Shown here piece after piece: positions 28,559 through 38,061 of a stretch of DNA of 64,000 bases; position 1 is the stretch's first letter, and every line of letters starts with the position of its first letter. The stretch comes from Bacteroidota bacterium (GTDB lineage: Bacteria > Bacteroidota > Bacteroidia > Chitinophagales > BACL12). The stretch is taken from NCBI GenBank assembly GCA_016718035.1, contig JADKEK010000004.1:248001-312000 (forward strand). The letters run 5' to 3'. The notes beneath the pieces were generated by a model. That model searched no databases and was not told the DNA's origin. It was given only the letters and a program-made list of their open reading frames with translations. The position numbers and the translations under genes were made by a program.

Positions 28559-31235
28559 GCAACTTAGTGAGATTATTATTTTTGTGCGGATGGATGACGT
28601 TTTTTACAACCTTGGCAAATGGCCAAAATTTCGGACTAGACTCTAATATTGTCGATTATGGCAATCCGAAAAAATATACAATTGCAGCTACTGAAATAAG
28701 AGGTGTTAAATCACCCAATATCGACCTCAGTAGTTTGATTGTCAGAACAGGTTTAACACCAGGCTTACCACTTACTGTTCCCGGCGAAGATTTTAGTTTG
28801 GCAATTAAAAGTTTATGGAAAATGCGCCTTTTTTCTTCCGTAAATATTGTGGTAGATAAAATTTTAGGCGACCAGATTTGGATTGGAATAGAAGTAGAAG
28901 AATTACCGAAAATTTCTGCTTTCGCATTTACCGGTACTTCTAAATCAGAAGATGAGGATATGCGACCATTACTCGACATTGTTGGTAATGTAACACCGTA
29001 TGCCGATTTTACCAGAGTACATATTGAAAATACTGTAACTGATTATTTTGCAGAAAAAGGTTTTCAGAATGCCGAAATCGATGTATATGCCAAAACAGAT
29101 ACATCAAGATATAATAGCGTAATTGTATTTATTGATGTTATTAAAAATGCGAAAGTTAAAATTGATAAAATCGATATTGCCGGTAATCACGAAGTGAGCG
29201 ACCGCAAGTTGTTAAAACAAATGAAAGATACGCGCATGCGTACACAATTTAATGTGTTTTACAACAACCCTGAAGACCCAATTACTAAAGCGGACTTTTC
29301 ACCAAAAGGAATTGTAAATATTTTATCGTCACTGAGTATTGATAATATTTCGGACTTCGTTGCAGAACGTGCTCAGGTGCGCATTTTAATTCTTCAAAAT
29401 ACGATCCTGATAAAGCAAAGGTGGATGCACAAAATATTGTTACTTATTATAAATCATTAGGTTACCGCGATGCTGAAATCAAATTAGATTCCGTATACGA
29501 TATTAGCAGCCGCGCTATTGGAATTAATTATACAGTTGTTGAAGGAAGTAAATATTATTTCCGTGATATTTACTGGAAAGGAAATACTAAGTATTCAACA
29601 GAAAAGCTCGATTCAATTCTCGATATTAAAAAAGGTTCGGTGTATAATCAAACCTATTTAAATCAACGTATTTCTTTCGATTTAGCTAAACCTGATATTA
29701 CATCCTACTACATGGATGACGGTTATTTATTCTTTAGAATAACGCCGGTTGAAATTTGGGCAGAAGACGATAGTATCGATTTAGAAATTCGCGTATTCGA
29801 AGGTCCTCAGGCAATTATCGACCAGATATTAATTCGTGGAAATACTAAAACCAGTGAGCATGTTATCAGAAGAGAATTGCGTACCTACCCGGGACAAAAA
29901 TTCAATCGTTCGTTGGTAATTCGTTCACAGCGAGAAATTATTGCATTAGGTTTATTTGATGCGGAACAAATAGCGGTTAATCCAATTCCACATCCGGAAT
30001 CAGGAACTGTAGATATTGAATATACAGTTGTAGAAAAACCATCTGACCAATTAGAATTATCTGCAGGTTATGGCGGCCAGGGTTATGGTATTTTGGCGAG
30101 CGTGGGTATTGTATTAAATAACTGGAGCACAAAACAAATGTTCGAAAAAGGTGCATGGCGTCCATATCCTTCGGGCGATGGTCAAAAAGTATCGTTCCGT
30201 ATTAATACCACAGGACGACTATATCAGGCATTTAATATCGGTTTTGTTGAACCGTGGTTCCTCGGTAAAAAACCAAACTCTTTTTCAATGTCGCTTACTC
30301 GCACCCAATTAGGGTATAATGTGAGTGGAACTACATACGACGAAATTGAAGGAAACTTTGTGGCCAATGGCGCATCAGTTGGTTATGGTATTCGTTTAAA
30401 ATGGCCTGATGATTATTTCACTTTATTGAGTTCAGTTAACTATTATAATTATCAGCTTACCGATTATCCATATTTTATCGCAACAAACGGTAGTTATAAT
30501 AACTTCAGTATAAAAGAAACACTGGCAAGAAATTCACTCGACGATCAGCAATTCCCTAAATCAGGTGCAAATATTGCATTGTCGTTGCAGTTTACACCGC
30601 CGTATTCTTTAATGAATAATAAAGATTATACCGACTTAGATTCAGAAGCAAAATTCAAATTCATCGAATATTATAAATGGCGTTTTAATGCAGACTATTA
30701 TGCACCCGTTGGTGGTAAATTTGTAATGCGCACGTCATTAAAATTCGGATGGTTAGGTTATTATAATTCTGAAGTAGGTATTCCTCCTTTTGAAAGATTC
30801 CAATTAGGTGGCGATGGTTTGTCCGGTGGTTATACCAATACCTTCGTAGGTACTGATGTAATTTCATTGAGAGGTTATGAGGTGTTGAATACACAGGGAA
30901 CTTCAAGTGCAAGAACAGAAGCCATATTTAATAAATATACTATCGAATTGCGTTACCCGATTGTAAAATCGCAAACAGCCAATATCTATGCACTGGCATT
31001 TGCTGAAGGTGGTAACCTATATCCCGATATTGAATCATTTAATCCGCTTGACCTGAAACGCAGTGCCGGCTTGGGTGTTAGGGCTTGGTTGCCGATGTTT
31101 GGTTTGCTTGGTGTAGATTATGGCATACGCTTTGACGATCAAATACCGGGAGACCTTCAGGAAGCCAACGGATTTTTCGATTATATCACCAAAAATGGAA
31201 AGTTCACGGTTATTCTTGGGTTCGAACCTGAATAA
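28555..31235 (+). CDS. bamA: Outer-membrane assembly factor BamA, interrupted by one frameshift
   Basis: Signal peptide, several POTRA domains (IRGVKSPN, IDIAGNHEVSD, ILIRGNTKTSEH) and a C-terminal barrel (FQLGGDGLSGGYTN, ending in ILGFEPE). BamA folds and inserts outer-membrane proteins. Reading runs in frame from 28555 to about 29385, then must shift by one base to continue to 31235. At 29384-29387 four T's stand where five would restore R-I-F-N-S-S-K-Y-D and give one protein of about 893 residues, normal for Bacteroidota BamA. Without the shift the first frame stops at 29460. The gene is normally essential, so a base-calling deletion is the likely cause. Confidence 0.9.
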
Positions 31236-31253
31236 TTATTAAAACAGCGTAAC

Positions 31254-31796
31254 ATGAAAAAAAGCTTATTAATTGCAATCGTTATGATTGCTACCGCAAT
31301 TACGGCAAATGCACAGCGTTTTGCCTACGTAAATACCGATTATATTTTGAGTAATATAACGGAATACAAATCCGCACAGGAGCAAATCGACAAAGTAACT
31401 GCAGAGTGGAAAGCCGATGTGGAGAAAAAACAAAAAGAGATTGATGAACTGTATCGCAATTTCCAAAACGAACAATATTTGCTGACTGAAGAACAGAAAA
31501 AAGCAAAAATTGGAGAAATAGAAACTAAGGAAAAAGCCATGAAAGAATTTCAGAAATCGAAATTCGGTTACGAAGGCGAATTATTTAAAAAACGTCAGGA
31601 ATTAGTAAAACCTATTCAGGACAAAGTGTATGAAGCCATCGAAAAATATGCTAAGGAACGTGGTTATGATTTTATTTTCGACAAATCGAGCAGCACTACA
31701 ATTTTGTTCGCCAACCCCGAAAACGATAAAAGTGATGAAATCATTAAACGTTTAGGATATACGCCTCAAAAAAATACACCAACTGAAGACAAATAA
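31254..31796 (+). CDS. OmpH/Skp family periplasmic chaperone (first copy)
   Basis: 180 residues. A signal peptide ends at ANAQ, then RFAYVNTDYILSNI. A long charged coiled-coil (about residues 45-125) forms the tentacles of a Skp-like jellyfish trimer, and the C-terminal segment (YDFIFDKSSSTTILFANP) returns to the body domain. Skp holds unfolded outer-membrane proteins in the periplasm for BamA. It starts 18 bp after bamA ends and is followed by a paralogue. Confidence 0.9.
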   Translation: MKKSLLIAIVMIATAITANAQRFAYVNTDYILSNITEYKSAQEQIDKVTAEWKADVEKKQKEIDELYRNFQNEQYLLTEEQKKAKIGEIETKEKAMKEFQKSKFGYEGELFKKRQELVKPIQDKVYEAIEKYAKERGYDFIFDKSSSTTILFANPENDKSDEIIKRLGYTPQKNTPTEDK

Positions 31797-31823
31797 TAAA
31801 AGACCAAATCAGCAAATCAGAAT

Positions 31824-32322
31824 ATGAAAATTAAAATTTTATTTATCAGCGCATTTATTTGTTTAACCGCAATTAGCGCAAATGCACAAAAAATCGGTTA
31901 CCTCAATACCAACGAATTGTTGGTGCAAATGAAAGAAGTGAAATCGGCCGATTCATTATTGAACCAGTATGCAGAAGAAATGCAAAAAATTTATGCTTCT
32001 TATGTTATGGAATACCAATCCAAACTCGCCGACTACCAAAATAATGCGGCTACTTGGAGCGAAGTAAAACGTGAGTCAGTAGAAACCGATTTAGGTAACT
32101 TGCAAATCCGCATCAGCGATTTTGAAAAAGAATCTAACCAGAAACTGGAGACGAAAAAGCAGGAATTGTACAATCCTATTCTTGAAGATATCAAAGCAAA
32201 AATTAAATTGGTAGGTGAAGAAAATAAATTTACTACTATTCTCGACGGCTCTGCTATGTTTATACGTTGGCACCGATGCAGTTGATATCATGCCAATGAT
32301 GAAAAAGAAATTAGGTATCTGA
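31824..32322 (+). CDS. OmpH/Skp family periplasmic chaperone (second copy), frameshifted near the 3' end
   Basis: A signal peptide ends at ANAQ, then KIGYLNTNELLVQM and a coiled-coil arm. As read, the frame ends at 32285 with an odd tail (MFIRWHRCS). Removing one T from the run at 32259-32261 gives the expected ending M-L-Y-V-G-T-D-A-V-D-I, closing with KKKLGI at the TGA 32320-32322, for 165 residues. The homologous tail strongly supports a one-base insertion. The gene is paired with the preceding paralogue 27 bp upstream, downstream of bamA. Confidence 0.85.
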
Positions 32323-32350
32323 TAGTTTACCATTACGTTATTTTAATATA

Positions 32351-32376
32351 AAAGCGCCTTTCGGGGCGCTTTTTTT
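32351..32376 (+). terminator. Terminator after the bamA-ompH operon
   Basis: An 8-bp perfect stem (32351-32358 with 32365-32372), a 6-nt loop and a T-tract follow the second ompH gene. A TACCTTTG box at 32378-32385 right behind it probably starts murI transcription. Confidence 0.85.
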
Positions 32377-32395
32377 ATACCTTTGTTTTGCTGTT

Positions 32396-33220
32396 ATGCA
32401 GAAACAATTTCCAATAGGCGTTTTCGATTCGGGTTATGGTGGCTTAACCATACTGAAAGAATTTGTTGCCCGCATGCCGGAATATGATTTTATTTATTTA
32501 GGCGACAATGCCCGTGCACCTTATGGCAACAGGTCGTTCGAAACGGTGTATGAATACACATTGGAATGCGTGCAACAATTGTTTGATATGGGCTGCCGCC
32601 TCGTTATTTTGGCTTGTAATACGGCATCAGCAAAAGCCTTGCGCACCATTCAGCAACATGATTTGCCAGCTATAGACTCTCAGCGTCGTGTATTGGGCGT
32701 AATTCGCCCTACATCGGAAGTAGTTGGCAGATTAACTGCTACTTATCAGGTCGGTATTTTCGCTACTTCCGGAACTGTGAATTCGGGTAGTTATGAAATT
32801 GAAATAGAAAAATTTTCCCCTCATATCCGTGTATTTCAGGAAGCATGTCCAATGTGGGTGCCAATGGTTGAATATAATGAATTTGATAAACCGGGTGCCG
32901 ATTATTTTATTCAGCAACATATCAATCGTTTATTGAATAAATCAGATGAAATAGATACCATAATTTTAGGATGCACACATTACCCTTTATTGTTGCCAAA
33001 AATTAAACAGTATTTACCACCACATATTAAAGTAATTGCACAGGGTGAAATTGTTACGGATAGTTTAATGGATTATTTACAACGCCATCCCGAAATGGAT
33101 AATATGTGCAGTAAAAATAAATCCTTATCGTTTTTTACTACCGATTCTACTACTATTTTCGATGAACACGCTGCCATCTTCTTCGGGCAGGAAGTGCATT
33201 CAGTACATATTCATATTTAA
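32396..33220 (+). CDS. murI: Glutamate racemase
   Basis: 274 residues. The two catalytic cysteines sit in the expected motifs: LACNTASAKALR and LGCTHYPLLLP. The N-terminal FDSGYGGLTIL and GDNARAPYG loops are also typical. The enzyme makes D-glutamate for peptidoglycan. It lies behind a terminator with its own -7 box (32378-32385), so it is a separate unit although it closes the bamA-ompH block. Confidence 0.96.
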   Translation: MQKQFPIGVFDSGYGGLTILKEFVARMPEYDFIYLGDNARAPYGNRSFETVYEYTLECVQQLFDMGCRLVILACNTASAKALRTIQQHDLPAIDSQRRVLGVIRPTSEVVGRLTATYQVGIFATSGTVNSGSYEIEIEKFSPHIRVFQEACPMWVPMVEYNEFDKPGADYFIQQHINRLLNKSDEIDTIILGCTHYPLLLPKIKQYLPPHIKVIAQGEIVTDSLMDYLQRHPEMDNMCSKNKSLSFFTTDSTTIFDEHAAIFFGQEVHSVHIHI

Positions 33221-33230
33221 TTGTTTTATA

Positions 33231-33610
33231 CACTTAGCGCAACTTCGCGGCACTTCGCGACTTTGTGGTAAAATTTGTATTTAATATAGTTGGTTGTTGG
33301 TTTTTTTTCACCTCAAAGACTCCAAGGGGCTCTAAGTAACACGAAGAATTAAAAGATTAAAACACTTAGCGCAACTTCGAGGCACTTCGCGACTTCGAGG
33401 TAAACCTTGAATTTATTATTGTTGGATGGAAAGTTTTTTTTCACCACAAAGACTCAAAGGGACGCTAAGTAACACGAAGAATTAAAAGATTAAAACACTT
33501 AGCGCAACTTCGCGGCACTTAGCGACTTCGAGGTAAAATTTGTATTTAATATAGTTGGTTGTTGTTTTTTTTACCGCTAAGGCTCCAAGGGTCTCTAAGT
33601 AACACGAAGA
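33231..33610. repeat. Three-copy tandem repeat, unit about 132 bp
   Basis: Units begin with CACTTAGCGCAACTTCG at 33231, 33363 and 33496 (periods 132 and 133) and end near 33610 with AACACGAAGA. Each unit has a left part (CTTAGCGC, TTCGCGAC) and a right part (CAAAGACTC, GCTCTAAGTAAC) that are roughly complementary, so each can fold into a long imperfect hairpin. I recognise no ORF in it; reading frames through it are shadows. Similar CTTCGCG/AAAGAC words are common in intergenic DNA of environmental bacteria, from memory and not checked. Confidence 0.85.
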
Positions 33611-33650
33611 TTTTTTATAGAGCAAAAACCTGCTGTGTAAAAACAATAAA

Positions 33651-34745
33651 TTATTTCTTTTCAGAAAAACTAATTGCTTCATTTAAATAGGGAATAAATG
33701 CATTTACATCTGATGGAATGCTGAAGGTTGATTTATTGGCAACTCCGTTTAACGCCTCCTGTAAATTAAATTTATCTTGTGTTGTGCCAAAAACTAAATT
33801 ATTTTTATGTAATGCCTTTACCAGATATTCTTGTTCTGTTTGTCCGGGAGTTGGAACAAATATGCATTTTTTGTTGAGTAAAGCAAGGTCCATTAGTGTG
33901 CTGTATCCACCTCTCGAAATAATAGTAGCTGATTGTAAAATAAGCTGAAACAATTGTTCGCCGGGTAAATGAGAAATAACACGGATATTATCCGCAATTT
34001 TTTCATCTGTATCAACCTCCGAAATACCGCGCACAATTATCACCTGTTGCTGGATTGACTTCGCTTGCGAAATAATCATTTCTTCAAAAATACTTCGTTG
34101 TGGTTCCGGTCCGGACACAATAGCTAAAATATCATTGGTTTGAGTTACCTCCTGTTCAGGTTTTCTAAACCGCGTTAAAATGCCAATATATTTAGCATGT
34201 TTTGGTTTAGGATATTTATGCGAAAGATCCCCCGAAATATTATTTTCTGCAACAGTGTCGGGTATCCAAACAGTATCAAATTTTTTGTGTTGCCATTGCA
34301 GCCATAAGTAAACAAATGGTTCAGCAATTTTAAAGGATGGCACTTTTACCATCATTTGATGCGTGATGATAACACTAAATACATCTTTATGGTAAATACC
34401 ATAACGATTATCCGCAATTATTAAATTAACGCCATATTGCTTGACAATTTCAGCGGTAAGTAAATGCTCGCGTTTTATTCCCCGAAACACCTTTCCCAGC
34501 TGGGCAATCATTTTAATAATAAAACTGCCTTTTTTCTGATAATAAATATCGTAAGAAGGAATTTCAATGGCTGTTAATTCCGGAAACTCCTTTTTTAACA
34601 GTTGTAGCGACCTGCCCGATGAGGCCATGATAACCTTGTGGCCCAAACTCAAACATGCCCTAATAAGCGGAATACACCGCGTAGCGTGGCCTAAACCCCA
34701 GTCAAGTGGTGCAATGAGGATTACTTTACGGTTCGTTTCAGGCAA
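33651..34745 (-). CDS. MurG-like glycosyltransferase family protein
   Basis: 364 residues. The N-terminal LIAPLDWGLGHATRCIPLI glycine-rich loop and the C-terminal nucleotide-sugar part (SRGGYSTLMDLALLNKKCIFVPTPGQTEQ) fit the GT28/MurG superfamily. It is not MurG itself: the GGSxGA loop is replaced. The donor is probably a UDP-sugar; the acceptor is unknown. The gene stands alone and divergent from the small lipoprotein gene at 34818. Confidence 0.78.
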   Translation of the reverse strand: MPETNRKVILIAPLDWGLGHATRCIPLIRACLSLGHKVIMASSGRSLQLLKKEFPELTAIEIPSYDIYYQKKGSFIIKMIAQLGKVFRGIKREHLLTAEIVKQYGVNLIIADNRYGIYHKDVFSVIITHQMMVKVPSFKIAEPFVYLWLQWQHKKFDTVWIPDTVAENNISGDLSHKYPKPKHAKYIGILTRFRKPEQEVTQTNDILAIVSGPEPQRSIFEEMIISQAKSIQQQVIIVRGISEVDTDEKIADNIRVISHLPGEQLFQLILQSATIISRGGYSTLMDLALLNKKCIFVPTPGQTEQEYLVKALHKNNLVFGTTQDKFNLQEALNGVANKSTFSIPSDVNAFIPYLNEAISFSEKK

Positions 34746-34817
34746 GGCAATATGGCTTTAAAAACTGCGTTTATATGCTAACTGTAAAAATTTGATTACA
34801 TTTAGAGCCGCAAAGCT

Positions 34818-34988
34818 ATGAAAATCAGCAAAAAAATACTTCCTCTTATCGCAATTGCCATGCTTTTACTTGGTTCTTGCGGCATTTTTAATGGTGGCAA
34901 CAATTGCGATTGCCCAAAATTCGGCGAAAACACTACGCAACCGGCGAATCCCGATATCGAAAACGCCTCCGCTGCTAATTTAGAATAA
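34818..34988 (+). CDS. Small lipoprotein, 56 residues
   Basis: ATG at 34818, TAA at 34986-34988. A Lys-rich n-region (KISKK), a hydrophobic core and the lipobox LLGSC are followed by a short Gly/Asn/Cys-rich tail containing NNCDCPKFG. The mature part is only about 35 residues. Similar tiny CDCPKF-type lipoproteins occur in Bacteroidota, from memory. Function unknown. It precedes ferritin by 70 bp in the same direction. Confidence 0.7.
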   Translation: MKISKKILPLIAIAMLLLGSCGIFNGGNNCDCPKFGENTTQPANPDIENASAANLE

Positions 34989-35058
34989 GTATAAATTTTC
35001 TTTTTACTGAACTACAATTGTGTGGTAATGTTTAACATTGCATACAAATGATATACTT

Positions 35059-35574
35059 ATGCTAACGAAAAAAGTAGAAACAGCATTAAATAAACAAGTG
35101 GAAATGGAAGGTTATGCTTCCAATTATTATTTATCTGCAGCCTCATGGTGCGACTCAAAAGGTTTGGCCGGATGTGCAGGATTTTTATACGGGCATGCCG
35201 ACGAGGAAAGAATGCACATGATGAAACTGTTTACCTACATTAACGATGCAGGTGGACATGCATTGGCGCCAAACATTAAACAACCACCTCTTAAGTTTAA
35301 AAACCTGAAAGAATTGTTTGAATCAGTATTGGAACATGAACTCGCCGTTACCAAATCAATAAATAATCTTGTTGATTTATGTATGGGCGAAAAAGACCAT
35401 TCCAGCTATAATTTCCTTCAATGGTACGTAGCTGAACAACACGAAGAAGAAAAATTGTTCCGCACTATTCTCGATAAAATAAATCTCCTCGGACCAGATG
35501 ATTCAAGAGGTTTATACTGGATCGACCGCGAATTAGCCGGAATTCAGCCGGAAAGTGGCTCAGAACCGAAATAA
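35059..35574 (+). CDS. Ferritin (non-heme)
   Basis: 171 residues from the ATG at 35059. A TTG at 35038 in the same frame would add seven residues that ferritins lack, so the ATG (MLTKKVETALNKQ) is preferred. Ferroxidase-centre residues are visible: Glu in QVEMEGYAS, Glu and His in ADEERMHMM, Glu in LEHELAVTK, and Gln/Glu in AEQHEEEKLF. It stores iron as a 24-mer in the cytoplasm. A clear terminator follows. No Fur-like operator was recognised upstream. Confidence 0.93.
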   Translation: MLTKKVETALNKQVEMEGYASNYYLSAASWCDSKGLAGCAGFLYGHADEERMHMMKLFTYINDAGGHALAPNIKQPPLKFKNLKELFESVLEHELAVTKSINNLVDLCMGEKDHSSYNFLQWYVAEQHEEEKLFRTILDKINLLGPDDSRGLYWIDRELAGIQPESGSEPK

Positions 35575-35595
35575 TTTTACTTAGATACTATTTAC

Positions 35596-35627
35596 CCGCA
35601 TTGCTACATGGTAATGCGGTTTTTTTT
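35596..35627 (+). terminator. Ferritin terminator
   Basis: CCGCATT (35596-35602) pairs with AATGCGG (35613-35619), then eight or more T's. Confidence 0.8.
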
Positions 35628-35632
35628 GTCAT

Positions 35633-35662
35633 TTTGGAAACAACCTAAATTGTGTACATTTG
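35633..35662 (+). promoter_or_regulatory. Bacteroidota-type promoter very close to the 35667 start
   Basis: TTTG at 35633-35636, an 18-nt spacer, TACATTTG at 35655-35662. The ATG is 4 nt further on, so the transcript would be leaderless or nearly so. Confidence 0.6.
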
Positions 35663-35666
35663 CTGA

Positions 35667-36725
35667 ATGACAACTGCGCAGGTTAATTACCTCAATATAG
35701 GCCTCATGCTGGTATCAGCAATAGCCGCTTTTATTATTCCATTCGAATTATTCTTGTTTTCATATGCGGTTTTAGGTCCACTGCATTATTTAACCGAAAT
35801 ATCATGGCTGCATAAACGACAGTATTTCAGTCCGAAAAAACGCGATTATATTCCATTGGTAATTATTACCCTGCTTATTGCCATACCCGCAATCTTTAGT
35901 TACCTGGTACAACATTTAGGCCCCGTAAACGAAAACGGTAAAATAGTTGTGAGTGAAGGAACCATGCAGTTTTTGAATTTTTTATATTTTGAAAATCCAT
36001 CAACCGCATTAATTTTTATGGGTTTTGCATTCGCACTGGTAATGGTGTTGATAAAAGATTCAATGCAAAGAATTGTCGCATTTATCATTGTAATTATTCT
36101 CGGTATATTATTGCGCACCAACCATTTTGTTGATGTATTATTTGCCATGTTCCTGCCTACATTAATTCACGTATTTATTTTTACGGGAGCATTTATATTA
36201 GTCGGCGCACTTAAAAGCAAAAGCACTTCGGGAATTTTATCTATCGTTGTATTTTTTGGTTGCGCTGTCAGCTTTTTCCTCATTTTTCCTGGAGCACAAA
36301 ATTATCAGATTAGCGAATATGCTAAAGGCAGTTATGATGTTTCGTTTTTCACCCTCAATCAATCGCTGTTCGAAACATTTATGCATGTGCCAAATCCTTC
36401 TGCCGATGTAATTTATAATTCCAGTGCCGGAATTTTAATTACCCGATTTATAGCATACGCTTATACCTATCATTACCTCAACTGGTTTTCTAAAACTTCT
36501 GTTATTAAATGGCATGAAGTGCCGCGCACCTGGTTGGTTACCATTTTAGTATTATGGGTAAGCGCAGTGGGATTATACTTATGGAATTACGAAGTTGGAT
36601 TAATGTGTTTGTATTTCCTCAGCTTCTTACACGTAGTGTTAGAATTTCCATTAAACTTCCAGTCGTTTAAACAAATTGGTGAACAGGTGCGCTTATGGTT
36701 CAAAGGCGGAACAGCCCGAACTTAA
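35667..36725 (+). CDS. Polytopic membrane protein with conserved-looking His/acidic residues
   Basis: 352 residues, about nine or ten membrane helices, no family recognised with confidence. His and acidic residues fall in or next to helices: His40, Glu44 and His49 (GPLHYLTEISWLHK), His153 and Asp156 (NHFVDV), His168 (PTLIHVF), His269 (YHYLNWF), His283 and His322 with Glu327 (LHVVLEFP). This recalls membrane metalloenzymes such as Brp/Blh-type carotene oxygenases or desaturases, but motif order does not match any I can name. The last 4 bp overlap the convergent SRPBCC gene. The promoter box is 4 nt before the start. Confidence 0.7.
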   Translation: MTTAQVNYLNIGLMLVSAIAAFIIPFELFLFSYAVLGPLHYLTEISWLHKRQYFSPKKRDYIPLVIITLLIAIPAIFSYLVQHLGPVNENGKIVVSEGTMQFLNFLYFENPSTALIFMGFAFALVMVLIKDSMQRIVAFIIVIILGILLRTNHFVDVLFAMFLPTLIHVFIFTGAFILVGALKSKSTSGILSIVVFFGCAVSFFLIFPGAQNYQISEYAKGSYDVSFFTLNQSLFETFMHVPNPSADVIYNSSAGILITRFIAYAYTYHYLNWFSKTSVIKWHEVPRTWLVTILVLWVSAVGLYLWNYEVGLMCLYFLSFLHVVLEFPLNFQSFKQIGEQVRLWFKGGTART

Positions 36726-37258
36726 GCTAATGTTCCTTCGGAGTAATGTTTGAGAATTTTTAGTGCAGTTTCCATATCTCTGCCCATCATTTTGGGTAGA
36801 AAACGTCCTAATAATTTTGCAAATCCACCGCGTTTAGTTTTTCCGGTAACTACCCAGCTAACATCTACAGATTTGTCGTTGACAGCTTCAATAATAAAGG
36901 TAAATTCCATCTTGAATACGCCTTTATTAAATATGGCATTAATATGAATGGTTTGATAGGGTTCTGTTTGTGTAATGGTTATTTCCCCTTTACCCATAGT
37001 GCCACCTTTCCATTGCATGGAGGCGCCGTAGCCTGAAGTTTTTTCTCCGTAGGTAATTTCAATTTTCGGGTCTTTGTTTTTGCTCCAGGCACTCCATTCC
37101 TTCCAGGTAGTCAAATCATCTATGGTATTAAAAACCTTGCGCCTGTCCGCATCTATAGTGGTGGTGCGAATAAACCGGTATTTCGACGGAATAAAAATGC
37201 CGATAATAATGATTAGTGCAAAAAAACCTGCTATTGAAATTAAAATAGTACTTACCAT
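36722..37258 (-). CDS. SRPBCC family protein (polyketide cyclase/START-like)
   Basis: 178 residues. One N-terminal membrane helix (LISIAGFFALIIIIGIF) anchors an SRPBCC fold: DADRRKVFNTIDDLTTWKEWSAW is the typical first helix-strand, then TYGEKTSGYGASMQWKGG and a C-terminal helix. The fold binds hydrophobic ligands; the ligand here is unknown. The 3' end overlaps the convergent membrane-protein gene by 4 bp. Confidence 0.82.
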   Translation of the reverse strand: MVSTILISIAGFFALIIIIGIFIPSKYRFIRTTTIDADRRKVFNTIDDLTTWKEWSAWSKNKDPKIEITYGEKTSGYGASMQWKGGTMGKGEITITQTEPYQTIHINAIFNKGVFKMEFTFIIEAVNDKSVDVSWVVTGKTKRGGFAKLLGRFLPKMMGRDMETALKILKHYSEGTLA

Positions 37259-37344
37259 AATATGTTTCGAAGTAATAAAAGTAGTTATTATTTGGGAAGA
37301 AATACAACAGTATGAGCATTGAATGCCATCTACCCCAACAACAT

Positions 37345-37620
37345 TTATTTTTTAGTGTTTAATTTTTTGTGATAAAAAAATGTGATAATGGCTACGGCTG
37401 TCCAGGCGAAAAGAAAATCTATAAATAGATAACTTACGTTAAATGCGTGTTGCCCCGACATATACCCACCGTACCGCAAATAATAGGCATAGGGATATCC
37501 AAAATGAATAACAATTGGCCCTGTTTTAAAAATAAAATTCGAAATAATGGAAATCACAATAAATGCAACAATTGCCAAAACCGTTACAATAATAAAATAG
37601 CGTGTGGTAAATGTTTTCAT
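37345..37620 (-). CDS. Small membrane protein, 91 residues
   Basis: Two membrane helices (about residues 8-32 and 62-83) flank a Tyr/Gly-rich loop (YPYAYYLRYGGYMSG). A positive C-terminal tail (HKKLNTKK) suggests both ends are cytoplasmic. No family recognised. It is in line with the lipoprotein gene upstream (31-bp gap) and may share its transcript. Confidence 0.65.
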   Translation of the reverse strand: MKTFTTRYFIIVTVLAIVAFIVISIISNFIFKTGPIVIHFGYPYAYYLRYGGYMSGQHAFNVSYLFIDFLFAWTAVAIITFFYHKKLNTKK

Positions 37621-37651
37621 GAGTAAAAATTAATAACTAGCATTGCCCATA

Positions 37652-38047
37652 TTATATACCGCCTTCAGTAACAACCTCTGCATTTTTTACCGAATAATAA
37701 ACAATACTATAATGTATTGGCGGAGGATTAATGGCTATAATATGTTTTACAGTCGTCTTAGGACCAACGGTTGCCTCCAAAACATGATGTTCGGAGCGAA
37801 TAAGCTCACGTGTGTCCATAAAATAATGAATGGTAACATCAATGTTTTTATAAGTAGTTGCTGCTGCGTTATTGGTTATCTGACAAGTAATTCTGTCCGG
37901 TTCTACATTGCCTGTTATGTCAATAAAAATAAAAGGGCGTTCCTCTTCAGCCTGTATTTGTTCTGCAGATATTTTAGTACTGAAATTTAAATATTCGCAG
38001 GAACTGAAAAATACAGTAACAAAAAACAATAAACTAACAGTTTTCAT
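37652..38047 (-). CDS. Hypothetical lipoprotein, 131 residues
   Basis: The signal sequence ends in lipobox FFSSC. The mature part has a beta-rich pattern (ITCQITNNAAATTYKNIDVTI, then a run ending IHYSIVYYSVKNAEV) that resembles a small Ig-like or FxLYD-type fold, a suggestion only. It starts 14 bp after uvrA ends, on the same strand, so read-through from uvrA is likely. Confidence 0.7.
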   Translation of the reverse strand: MKTVSLLFFVTVFFSSCEYLNFSTKISAEQIQAEEERPFIFIDITGNVEPDRITCQITNNAAATTYKNIDVTIHYFMDTRELIRSEHHVLEATVGPKTTVKHIIAINPPPIHYSIVYYSVKNAEVVTEGGI

Positions 38048-38061
38048 AACGTATAATATAA

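Noticed and set aside
29383..29391. Programmed -1 frameshift in bamA
   Set aside because: The sequence lacks a canonical X-XXY-YYZ slippery heptamer, and a T-run indel explains it more simply.
33482..33682. 66-residue minus-strand ORF
   Set aside because: It lies mostly in the third tandem repeat copy and overlaps the glycosyltransferase 3' end.
35038..35058. TTG start for ferritin
   Set aside because: It adds seven residues not typical of ferritins; the ATG at 35059 gives the normal N-terminus.
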